From NCBI GenBank assembly GCA_900754515.1, contig CAAEDD010000004.1:1-25564 (forward strand): a DNA stretch of 25,564 nt, in the 5' to 3' direction. Below are positions 7,927 to 15,044 of this stretch, in pieces; the first letter of the stretch is position 1, and every line of letters begins with the position of its first letter. The position numbers and the translations under genes were made by a program. The DNA comes from an uncultured Oscillospiraceae bacterium (GTDB taxonomy: Bacteria; Bacillota; Clostridia; Oscillospirales; Oscillospiraceae). The notes beneath the pieces were generated by a model that saw nothing but the letters and a program-made list of their open reading frames with translations, was not told the origin of the DNA and searched no databases.

Positions 7927-8538
7927 CTACGGCTTATCATTATTGTTTTTGTTCTCTGAGCTGGCACCATGTTGAAAGTATGACCTGGGCATTTTTTCCG
8001 TAAGTATACCGAGCAGATCCATCATGTAGCAGAAACTTATGCTGGTGCTGTTGTTCCGGTTACTATTCATTTCTCTGAGCAGACCATTCATGGAGTCATT
8101 GGCTATATCAGCCAGAAGGCCGGTAAGATATACCACTGGCGGCTCAGAAGTGACATAGAACTGCTCCATTTTGAGGTACGGATTGGCAATCATGTATACA
8201 TAAGTTCCGCTGTTCATGCGGCTGTCTACAATCTCCAGAATTTTTCCTACATCGGGAATAAAACGATATCTGTGGAACGGGCCAAGGTTTATGAGCGTGT
8301 TCGGCTTCAGTCGGTATTCAATTCCATTCACAACCATTTTGCCGGTGCCGGAGCGAACCAGCATGAACACTTGCTCACGGTTGTTGGAATAGGGGGTAGG
8401 CGTTTTTATACGGCGCAGATAGGTGCGTATCTCGTCCGGCAAAACAGTTTTTGCAAAATAATCGTGAGCCCCGGAGAAACTGGAGCTAATGGTGACATTG
8501 GTGTTGCGCTCATTCTCAAAAGTGTTCTTATTGCTCAT
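7927..8538 (-). CDS. Cupin-like AraC sensor-domain protein without HTH, copy 1
   Basis: A 203-aa protein from ATG 8538, which has a GGTGGGGGAA ribosome binding site 7 bases upstream; a longer frame to 8577 is less likely. The central part (FMLVRSGTGKMVVNGIEYRL, then NLGPFHRYRFIP) has the beta-rich pattern of the AraC N-terminal sugar-binding cupin, but no DNA-binding domain follows. The C-terminal part is helical and ends in an Asn/Lys-rich tail. Its start overlaps the end of the AraC gene by 11 bases, so the two are translationally coupled. A clear paralogue follows the second AraC gene at 16276. It could sense a bile acid or CoA intermediate and modulate its partner; this is inference. Confidence 0.65.
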   Translation of the reverse strand: MSNKNTFENERNTNVTISSSFSGAHDYFAKTVLPDEIRTYLRRIKTPTPYSNNREQVFMLVRSGTGKMVVNGIEYRLKPNTLINLGPFHRYRFIPDVGKILEIVDSRMNSGTYVYMIANPYLKMEQFYVTSEPPVVYLTGLLADIANDSMNGLLREMNSNRNNSTSISFCYMMDLLGILTEKMPRSYFQHGASSENKNNNDKP

Positions 8539-9775
8539 TGTTGTTTCCCCCACCGATGCGGCGTTTCCTGAACTCACCGGGAGACATTCCGTTTATGTCA
8601 TAGAAAACGCGCCCCATTGTACGCCCGGAACCAAAACCGGACTCGATGGCAATATCTACTGTCGGCAAATCCGTGGTACTCAAAAGCGCTTCGGCATATC
8701 TGACACGAAACTGGGATAATATCTGCTTAAAGCTTGTATTAAGCCGTGACTTAAACTGTATGCGCAGAATGTTGCCGGATGTATAAAGTTCCCGGGAGAT
8801 GATGTCCATATCTATATATTCCGTCATATTTTCATAGAGATAACTTATTACGGAAATTAGAGTTTCGCTCATTATCATACCGCGGTAAACCTTCTTGCGT
8901 GTGCCGCGACAGAGCATCTGTTCCCGGTAGGCTTGGGGAGTCATACCGGTAAGGGCCTTAAAACGGCGGAAGAAGGTTATTTCCATATTAAAACCGGATA
9001 TGGACGCTATATATCCAAAAGGCAGACTGTCGTAAAGGAAAAAAGATGTGGCCAGTATAAGGCGCAGTCGGTTAAGATACTGGTTGAAGTTGAGACCGGT
9101 GGCCACAAGCAAGGCATGGTTAAGCGAGGCCTCGGTTACCTTGGGACCTATGGCCTTGGCGACTTGGGCCGGGGTAAGATCCATGGTACTGTGGGTCGCA
9201 ATATAAAGACTTGCCTGACGGCCCAAAGGCATATTCTCAAAACGATATTGGTCGTTCATGCTCTGAGCAACACGGTTATAAAGAAGCTCTATCTTGCGCA
9301 AAAAAGAGCTTCTAATAATCGTTGAGCCACGCGTATTTTTCTTGCTTAGCTTTTTATATTGGCAGAACAGACGTATTATCTGGTCCATACCGTCTCCTCC
9401 GGGGCCAATTACCGGGAGACCATTGACTATTTCTGCCTCTTCACTGAGTGTGAGCTTATTGAAGGAGAAATAGCTCAGCAGCTGATAATCAAAGTCACAC
9501 ACCCAAATGTGAAGCTGCTCGCAAAAGTTTGGGCAAATGGTAAGAACCTGGGAACCTTGAATCCAGGCAACACAGCCCGGCTCTACTGAAAATTCTTCGC
9601 CGTTTATGATAAAGACACCCTTTCCCTCCCGGACAAGAATAAAGTAGCTGTCTATTTCCATAACGGGAAACATTTCCTGAGTAATTGTGTATTCCTGAAG
9701 CTTCAGGTATTTGTCGGGCCCACAGAAAATATTGCTCCTTGGCGCCTCGCACAGAGGTCTGCATTTCTTTTTCAA
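8528..9775 (-). CDS. AraC-family regulator with two tandem AraC DNA-binding domains, copy 1
   Basis: About 415 aa. An N-terminal cupin-like sensor (SYFILVREGKGVFIINGEEF and VAWIQGSQVLT) is followed by two complete AraC-type helix-turn-helix domains. Numbered from the in-frame TTG at 9790, domain one spans about residues 195-290 (LYIATHSTMDLT to FNMEITFFRRFKALTGMTPQAYRE) and domain two about 312-410 (ISYLYENMTEYIDMD to FYDINGMSPGEFRKRR). Ordinary AraC proteins carry one such domain and are about 280-300 aa. No ATG is near the N terminus. TTG 9775 has GAGGTGAG just upstream and matches the start of the paralogue at 15045; TTG 9790 is the alternative. It probably regulates the surrounding bai genes. 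Whether it corresponds to a known bar regulator of C. scindens cannot be decided here. Confidence 0.8.
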   Translation of the reverse strand: MKKKCRPLCEAPRSNIFCGPDKYLKLQEYTITQEMFPVMEIDSYFILVREGKGVFIINGEEFSVEPGCVAWIQGSQVLTICPNFCEQLHIWVCDFDYQLLSYFSFNKLTLSEEAEIVNGLPVIGPGGDGMDQIIRLFCQYKKLSKKNTRGSTIIRSSFLRKIELLYNRVAQSMNDQYRFENMPLGRQASLYIATHSTMDLTPAQVAKAIGPKVTEASLNHALLVATGLNFNQYLNRLRLILATSFFLYDSLPFGYIASISGFNMEITFFRRFKALTGMTPQAYREQMLCRGTRKKVYRGMIMSETLISVISYLYENMTEYIDMDIISRELYTSGNILRIQFKSRLNTSFKQILSQFRVRYAEALLSTTDLPTVDIAIESGFGSGRTMGRVFYDINGMSPGEFRKRRIGGGNNNEQ

Positions 9776-10217
9776 GTTCTCACCTCGCAAACACCGAAAA
9801 ACAAGCTGTTTATAGCTGTAGTATTTTTAATAAAAATGACCAAGATGATATATCCTATTTTAAACTAGGTTAACAGATTATTGTAAAAAAATCAAGCTGT
9901 CCTGATTAATATATTGATAATAAAACTATAATTTAGGGTATCAAATACTTACTGCTGCAAGTCATAAGAAACTAATAAAAGTAATAAATATAATAAAATA
10001 TAAAGCATTAATAATATTATTTGAGGCAATGTTTTAATTTTTGAGAAATTAATTGAAGTGGGTAAACACCAGAGGACAATCAAACTCTAATTGTATAATA
10101 GGCGGCTGCTGAAATGCCTCTTAGATGAGAATATTGCAGTGTATGCAAAGACTTGTTTGCTGTAAAAAAAGCTGATAACGCACAATGAAGAAACTGTGCC
10201 AAGTAGGTGTTGATAAA
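9776..10217. other. AT-rich intergenic region upstream of AraC copy 1
   Basis: No gene is supported here. The sequence is very AT-rich with many short A/T tracts. A possible minus-strand promoter is TTTACA (9887-9882), a 17-base spacer, then TTTAAA (9864-9859), which would start an AraC transcript with a leader of about 75 bases. The part 10020-10217 shows nothing I can assign. Confidence 0.4.
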
Positions 10218-10262
10218 ACATAAAATGCACAGCGGATAATATATCCGCTGTGCATTTTATGT
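10218..10262 (-). terminator. Strong terminator of the central operon
   Basis: A perfect 21-bp inverted repeat (10218-10238 and 10242-10262) with a 3-base loop. The GC core is GCACAGCGGATA and the outer ends are A/T-rich on both sides. It lies about 60 bases after the flavoprotein stop codon on the minus strand and could stop transcription in both directions. Confidence 0.85.
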
Positions 10263-10324
10263 GTAAAATCTAAAAAATCAGTATATAATTTTTCCCGTTT
10301 TTATGGACTCATATTATATCTCGG

Positions 10325-12145
10325 TCAAAGCCTTTCCAAGCCGAGAGCCGTTCTTGCGGCTACACGTCCGAACATCAGGGCACCGCCAATGGACGTGCCG
10401 CAGGTGGGATACTCGGTGCCGAAGAAACCGGTGTTTGCCACTTCTCCGGCGGCGTATAGTCCGGGAATATATGAACCGTCAGAACGAAGCACCCTGGCGT
10501 CCACGTCTATCTCCAGTCCACCGAAGGTTACTGTAATGCAGGGGTGAAGCCGTAAAGCGACAAATTTTGGTCCCTCAATTGGGTGCAAAAATTCAGCCGG
10601 CTTGCCGAAATCCTCGTCTACACCTTTCTTTACAAGCTCACAGTAGCGGTCATAAGTTTTGCGCAGACGTTCCGGGTCACAGCCCATTTTCTTTGCCAGT
10701 CCTTCTATGCTGTCGGATACAGGATCACGGCTCTTCTTATTTACAGCCATCTTGTAACCCAACTTGACTCCGGGATATGGCTCTTTGCCGGATGTAATGT
10801 ACCAGCCGCAGTTGCTGCCGCTGGCGGCCAGAGCGTCGCCCACGGTGTACTGATAAGTCCACTCGTTCACAACACGATCGCCTTTTTCGTTTACAATCAG
10901 GCCGGATTCATCATTGATGCCTATGCCGCAGGTGAGGCTTGTATATACTACCTGAACAGCAGGATGCACAAAGTTCCTGGCTCCTATCTTTTCGGCAGCC
11001 ACAAGTCCGTCGCCTACGTTACCGTGCGGTACAGTGCTGTAATAGTGGGCCGTGGGGTAACGGGAGCACATCTCCTTATTACGGGAGTATCCGCCGGTAG
11101 CCAGTATGACGCCTTTTTCAGAATGAATAGTGACAAGGCTGCCATTTTTGCGGCGGCAAAGAGCTCCGGTGACCGCGCCTTTTTCGTCGGTTATAAGTTC
11201 CTCCAGAGCGGTGTTGTAGAGTATTTCTCCACCCAGGTCGTTTTCATAATACAGAGTCAAAGGCACGGAAATTTCTCCACCCTCTCCGTTGGTCTGGCCG
11301 CCGCCACCCGGGGAATTGTGTACACGCCAAGGCTGCAGGGATACATGGATGGGTTCCACATCCTGAACGTGATAGTTGCATTTTTTCAAAGTGCCGTCTT
11401 CGTTCTGCTCCGGCTTGGAAAGTTCCGGCCAAGGCTGGCTAAGTATGTCGTCGGGATTGCCCTTTATGCTGTATTTTACAGAACTTAGCCAGTCGAGGGT
11501 ACTGTTCAAATGATCTGAGAGATAGCGGGTTTTTACGGGAGACATGAAGTCACCGCGGCGGCAGCCCACCTCCATGAGATAGTCATAGACCATTTGCGGG
11601 CTGTCATATATGCCCTGCTTTTTCTGCCAGGGTGAGCCTGCGCCCAGAATCTTCCCGCCGCTGCGGGCGGTGGAGCCGCCGGTTATACCCGCTTTTTCCA
11701 CTATCAGCACCTTTGCCCCAGCCAGCTTTGCCTCAACTGCGGCGGCAAGTCCGCCTGCACCCGCACCGCATATGAGCACGTCCACATGGCGCTCCTCAGC
11801 TTCAACCGGCTCAGCAACGGGGCCGGGGGCGGATTTGAGCTGGGACAAAAGGTCCTTGTCAGCACCGGAGGCTTTTATGGCGGCGGCCACACCGTCCAGA
11901 ATAGCCTGGCTTGTGAGCTCTGCACCCACCACCTCCGGGATGTTCAGGGACTGGTATTTAACTATAAGCTCAGGAAATGTCTCCACCGGGGATGTGTTCA
12001 GGCCCCAGCCTATGCCACGCACCTCGTTGTGCTCCGTCACTTTGACGGACTCAATGCGCTCCGGACCTAGGCAGACACTGACGCTCAGCTTGCCGCGATA
12101 GCCCTTGCCCTGGCCGGTATAAGTACCTGGATTAAATTTAGCCAT
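10325..12145 (-). CDS. BaiJ-like FMN/FAD flavoprotein, putative steroid-ring oxidoreductase
   Basis: A 606-aa two-domain flavoprotein. Residues about 5-95 are an FMN_bind domain (GTYTGQGKGYRG; VVGAELTSQAILDGVAAAI). Residues about 120-600 are a fumarate reductase/ketosteroid dehydrogenase type FAD domain: VDVLICGAGAGGLAAA (121-136), the GGSTARSGG stretch, and a C-terminal GLYAAGEV and TCGTSIGGALMFGRVAA. In the FMN domain the usual SGAT flavinylation site reads VGAE, so the Thr/Ser that would carry covalent FMN is replaced by Glu. With a CoA transferase and an SDR it reproduces the gene content of the baiJKL set; BaiJ and BaiP have been linked to 5alpha-reduction giving allo-bile acids. Function here is inferred. 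AAAGGAG precedes the ATG. Confidence 0.75.
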   Translation of the reverse strand: MAKFNPGTYTGQGKGYRGKLSVSVCLGPERIESVKVTEHNEVRGIGWGLNTSPVETFPELIVKYQSLNIPEVVGAELTSQAILDGVAAAIKASGADKDLLSQLKSAPGPVAEPVEAEERHVDVLICGAGAGGLAAAVEAKLAGAKVLIVEKAGITGGSTARSGGKILGAGSPWQKKQGIYDSPQMVYDYLMEVGCRRGDFMSPVKTRYLSDHLNSTLDWLSSVKYSIKGNPDDILSQPWPELSKPEQNEDGTLKKCNYHVQDVEPIHVSLQPWRVHNSPGGGGQTNGEGGEISVPLTLYYENDLGGEILYNTALEELITDEKGAVTGALCRRKNGSLVTIHSEKGVILATGGYSRNKEMCSRYPTAHYYSTVPHGNVGDGLVAAEKIGARNFVHPAVQVVYTSLTCGIGINDESGLIVNEKGDRVVNEWTYQYTVGDALAASGSNCGWYITSGKEPYPGVKLGYKMAVNKKSRDPVSDSIEGLAKKMGCDPERLRKTYDRYCELVKKGVDEDFGKPAEFLHPIEGPKFVALRLHPCITVTFGGLEIDVDARVLRSDGSYIPGLYAAGEVANTGFFGTEYPTCGTSIGGALMFGRVAARTALGLERL

Positions 12146-12218
12146 TGTCTACTCCTTTACTTTGTTTTGTATATCTCCCTGCACAGCTGAAAATGTGCTG
12201 GGAGGGTCTGAATGCTTT

Positions 12219-13004
12219 TTATAGATTACAGCCGAAGTCGGCAACAAGGATCTGCCCAGTTAGGCAAGCGGATTCATCGCTGATGAGGAAGAGTAGAAGA
12301 TTGGCGATATCGTCCGGGCGGCAGATTTTGACTTCCATGCAGGTGTGCTTTTGAATAGACTCGTTAAAGCGCTTGGCTGCTTCCCCATATGTTTTCCAGG
12401 CCTTCTTGGCGCGCTGGGCCATGGGTGTCCATACAGAACCAGGGCAAATGGCATTGGCACGAATGACCGGTCCGGGGCAGGCAAACTCCATGGCGATATG
12501 CTTGGTCAGGGAGACGAGTGCACCCTTTGAGGCAACATATGCGGCGCTGCCGTTTCCGTTATAACCAGCCATGGAAGCAACGGTAGCAATTGTGCCGTGG
12601 CCGTTTTCAACAAAATGCTTTACACAAGCCCGTGTTACTTGCATGGTACCGCGGACATTGGTATTTAGGGTCTTATCCAAATCCTCTCCGAGGAAATCAT
12701 CAATGGGACGCATGGCTACATCCAGATATCCGGCAACGTTTGCAAGGCCGTCTATCCTGCCATATGTTTCAATGGTTTTGGCTATTGCGGCTTCAACTTG
12801 CTCTACTTCCCTAATGTCTGTAGGGAGAACAATTGCTTCACCGCCCTTGGCGCGGATCTTCTTTGCAATAGCTTCCATTTCCTTGCCGCGGCGGGCGAGC
12901 ATTGCGACCTTTGCGCCTTCTGCCGCAAAGAGCTCAGCGGTCCGGGCTCCTATTCCGGAGCTGGCTCCGGTCACGACGCATACTTTATCATCCAGTCTGC
13001 CCAT
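12219..13004 (-). CDS. BaiL-like short-chain dehydrogenase
   Basis: A 261-aa SDR with TGASSGIG (12-19), Asn116, Ser144, Tyr156 and Lys160 in VASMAGYNGNGSAAYVASK. The usual NNAG motif reads ANVAG, an accepted variant. ARR in the MLARRGKE stretch after beta-strand 2 suggests NADP(H) preference, unlike the two BaiA-type copies. It is clearly more distant from those two than they are from each other. It sits between the CoA transferase (44-base gap) and the flavoprotein (73-base gap), in a three-gene operon equivalent to baiK-baiL-baiJ. A hydroxysteroid dehydrogenase role is inferred from context; position and stereochemistry are unknown. AGGAGG lies 6 bases before the ATG. Confidence 0.72.
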   Translation of the reverse strand: MGRLDDKVCVVTGASSGIGARTAELFAAEGAKVAMLARRGKEMEAIAKKIRAKGGEAIVLPTDIREVEQVEAAIAKTIETYGRIDGLANVAGYLDVAMRPIDDFLGEDLDKTLNTNVRGTMQVTRACVKHFVENGHGTIATVASMAGYNGNGSAAYVASKGALVSLTKHIAMEFACPGPVIRANAICPGSVWTPMAQRAKKAWKTYGEAAKRFNESIQKHTCMEVKICRPDDIANLLLFLISDESACLTGQILVADFGCNL

Positions 13005-13048
13005 AATTTTCCTCCTGTCTCAAATATGATGAATTTGTTTATTACTTA

Positions 13049-14404
13049 TTACAGATCCAGCTTTTCTGCCTGTTCCTTGTTCCAGAAGAACTGCCACTCC
13101 TTAAGGTGCCAGAACTGAGCGGTTTCTCTTGCATCCATGGTGGTGGTGTCGCCATGCTTGTAGAGAGCGTCTATCTCCTCCTCGGACATTCCCAGAAAAC
13201 TCATAACCTCTCTGGTATGTTCCCCCAGCAGCGGAGCGGATGCCACGACTTTAGAGGGATTCCGCTTAAATTTGTTCATTATTCCTATGCCGGTAACCTC
13301 TCCATAGACACTGTCGGTCCAGGTGATTATGTCCTCACGGGCTTTGTATTGTTCGCTCTTGAGAATGTCGGCGGGACCGAAGGGTCGCTGGTTTGGAATG
13401 CCATTTTCGTTCATAATCTTCTCAACCTCGTCCACCGTGCGCTCTGCGCAGAATTTCTCCAGTGCCCGTTCGATGCGTTGGCCCACAGGGAGTTGAATAA
13501 GAGAGCCGGACATGCCCTCGAAAAAATCAGGATCGGTTCCGTCACCCGGGGTAGGCAGACCGATGAGAGGATAGCCGCGCTTTACCACATTTGGACCATT
13601 CATCCCGATAAAGATTGTCCCATCCTTACAGTCATAGAAAGAGAAAGCAGCGGCTTTATCGCTCTTGTTGCCGGTACGCCACTTCACGGGTTCACCTTCA
13701 GCCGGGAAACCGCGGTTGAACCAGTCGAAAGGATACTGGGACAGGAGGCGGAACATGGTTTCGTACTGAGACACGTCGACACTGTCGCCCTGCCCTGTGG
13801 CCCTGGCATGGGTCAGAATAGCCAAAGCACAGATACAAGCCTGGAAAGCGGTGGCGTAGTCGGAAAGGAAGGGATTAACCTTTAGAGGCGGGGAAGTGGG
13901 GCTGACGCCGTTCATGTACATGTAGCCGCCCATGGCCTGACCGGAGACGTCATAGGCAGCTCTGTCCTTGTCAGGACCGTACTGTCCGTAACCGGATATA
14001 TGTACTATGGCAAGCTTGGGGTTGAGCTCCCACATATGCGCATCGGAAAGGCCCATTTTCTTGTAATTTCCGGGACGCCCGGACTCTATCCATATGTCGG
14101 CCCAGCGGATAATCTTTTCAAACGCCTTCTTGCCTCTGGGAGATCTTACGTTCAGCGGTACCGAAAAGCAGTTGCGAGCATCCTGAGCCTGACCGTAGGT
14201 GCCGCGCTGGGAGCTGGGCATGTTGGGGGGCTCGACCTGAATGACCTGAGCTCCCATTTCTGCCATCATGGTAGCTGCAAAAGGCCCGGCAATGTTGACT
14301 CCCGTCATAACAACCTTTACGTCGGATAGTACCCCGAACTTTGGAAACTGGTCGAAAGCCATGTGCGTTCCGTAGTAATCTTTAAAGTTTTTTCCGTCTG
14401 ACAT
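13049..14404 (-). CDS. Second bile acid CoA-transferase, BaiF/BaiK-like (class III)
   Basis: A 451-aa CaiB/BaiF-family CoA-transferase, paralogue of the 2469-3827 gene with closely matching motifs: PKFGVLSDVKVVMTGVNIAG (21-40), KLAIVHISGYGQYGPD (130-145), YDVSGQAMGGYMY(M/T)NG, and the nucleophilic Asp182 in VNPFLSDYATA. In C. scindens the second transferase, BaiK, is encoded beside a flavoprotein and an SDR, the same content as this operon, so BaiK-like is the better match by context. Two transferases could split donor and acceptor bile acids between them. It is the first gene of the central operon, with GGAGG 7 bases before the ATG and a long leader of about 250 bases. Confidence 0.82.
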   Translation of the reverse strand: MSDGKNFKDYYGTHMAFDQFPKFGVLSDVKVVMTGVNIAGPFAATMMAEMGAQVIQVEPPNMPSSQRGTYGQAQDARNCFSVPLNVRSPRGKKAFEKIIRWADIWIESGRPGNYKKMGLSDAHMWELNPKLAIVHISGYGQYGPDKDRAAYDVSGQAMGGYMYMNGVSPTSPPLKVNPFLSDYATAFQACICALAILTHARATGQGDSVDVSQYETMFRLLSQYPFDWFNRGFPAEGEPVKWRTGNKSDKAAAFSFYDCKDGTIFIGMNGPNVVKRGYPLIGLPTPGDGTDPDFFEGMSGSLIQLPVGQRIERALEKFCAERTVDEVEKIMNENGIPNQRPFGPADILKSEQYKAREDIITWTDSVYGEVTGIGIMNKFKRNPSKVVASAPLLGEHTREVMSFLGMSEEEIDALYKHGDTTTMDARETAQFWHLKEWQFFWNKEQAEKLDL

Positions 14405-14482
14405 TGTGTGCCCTCCTGTTTAATTTTTTTTGTGTTCGATTGTGAATAAAAATTAGCTGCAGCTCGTTTAGCGGAAGGTAGC

Positions 14483-14587
14483 TCAAATATCGTAAAGCAT
14501 AGAGCCAGGCTGGTCCCGATATGGCTTGACCGAGACGTAGGAGACAGTAGGCTTCAAAACATAGCTTTCAAGTTCCGCAAAAACCAT
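14483..14587 (-). CDS. Possible 34-residue leader or peptide gene ahead of the central operon
   Basis: The minus-strand frame runs from ATG 14587 to TGA 14483. It begins MVFAELESYVLKPTV and ends PYRDQPGSMLYDI, with Tyr-, Pro- and Val-rich, coding-like composition. It has no ribosome binding site of its own. However, a strong AAGGAGG (14627-14621) stands 9 bases before an in-frame ATG (14611) that is stopped after three codons (ATG CTT ACA TAA), 24 bases upstream. It could be a reinitiated leader peptide, a short protein cut by a nonsense mutation, or chance. No known family is recognised and no peptide-modifying enzyme is seen nearby. Confidence 0.35.
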   Translation of the reverse strand: MVFAELESYVLKPTVSYVSVKPYRDQPGSMLYDI

Positions 14588-14670
14588 GGTAATAAAGAGT
14601 TATGTAAGCATCCGTGAATACCTCCTTGCCACAATTTATTTTATAAAAAATCTCAGAAACCTGAGTTGTT

Positions 14671-14701
14671 TTTATATTTACAAAAAATTTTGTATATTCA
14701 A
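14671..14701 (-). promoter_or_regulatory. Possible promoter of the central operon with palindromic 19-bp spacer
   Basis: On the minus strand TTGAAT (14701-14696) and TATAAA (14676-14671) are 19 bases apart. The spacer is almost filled by the 16-base inverted repeat TACAAAA-AA-TTTTGTA (14679-14694). Over-long spacers with a palindrome inside are typical of MerR-type regulated promoters, but AT-rich chance is possible. The transcript would start near 14664. Confidence 0.35.
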
Positions 14702-14798
14702 ACTATGAATAATAAACTGTAAATAATAATATTTATCTGATAATAGATTAACATTTTCGGAGCTCTCTTTGCTCTGTTTTATTACAGTTATTATACGT

Positions 14799-14827
14799 TT
14801 GAAGTATACAAAACAGCAAAATATACT
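14799..14827 (+). promoter_or_regulatory. Probable promoter of AraC copy 2
   Basis: TTGAAG (14799-14804), a 17-base spacer and TATACT (14822-14827). The -35 is overlapped by a TATAC/GTATA inverted repeat (14792-14796 and 14804-14808), a possible autoregulatory site. The leader would be about 210 bases. Confidence 0.5.
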
Positions 14828-14957
14828 ATCATTTTTTAATCGCGATGGACAATCTATTGAAAATACAAGTTATAAAAGAACTAGTCAGGGCGGTTTTCCA
14901 TACTCCGTAAATGCAAAATGTATGGCGGAAGAAAACAAAGCCACCAGTTAAAGCAAA

Positions 14958-14981
14958 GCATATTGGCCTATTGAAATATGC
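14958..14981 (+). promoter_or_regulatory. Inverted repeat in the leader of AraC copy 2
   Basis: GCATATT (14958-14964), 10 bases, AATATGC (14975-14981), a perfect 7-bp-arm inverted repeat 63 bases before the AraC start. It may be an operator or an RNA hairpin; no factor can be assigned. Confidence 0.3.
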
Positions 14982-15044
14982 CTATGCGGATGTTAGAATG
15001 GGGCCTGAGAAAGTCTGAAATGCTAGAACAGAGGTCTTTTTCAA

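Larger units (their letters stand above)
14405..15044. other. Divergent control region between the central operon and AraC copy 2
   Basis: A 640-base AT-rich gap between two diverging genes. It holds candidate promoters for both directions, several inverted repeats (AGCTGCAGCT at 14455-14464; TATAC and GTATA arms at 14792-14808) and a small minus-strand reading frame at 14483-14587. A 60-codon plus-strand frame at 14769-14951 has no ribosome binding site and is not called. Confidence 0.5.

Noticed and set aside
8489..8577. Longer start (8577) for the cupin gene
   Set aside because: ATG 8538 has a clear GGTGGGGGAA ribosome binding site; the upstream extension lies inside the AraC gene without one.
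9791..10217. Possible small RNA or riboswitch in the AT-rich gap
   Set aside because: No stable stem apart from the terminator at 10218-10262 and no known motif could be seen.
14645..14672. Short inverted repeat CTCAG / CTGAG as a terminator
   Set aside because: The stem has only 5 bp in A/T surroundings and it lies in the leader of the central operon; not strong enough to call.
14769..14951. 60-codon plus-strand frame upstream of AraC copy 2
   Set aside because: No ribosome binding site, AT-rich sequence, and the probable AraC promoter lies inside it; only its end is mentioned as a fragment of interest.
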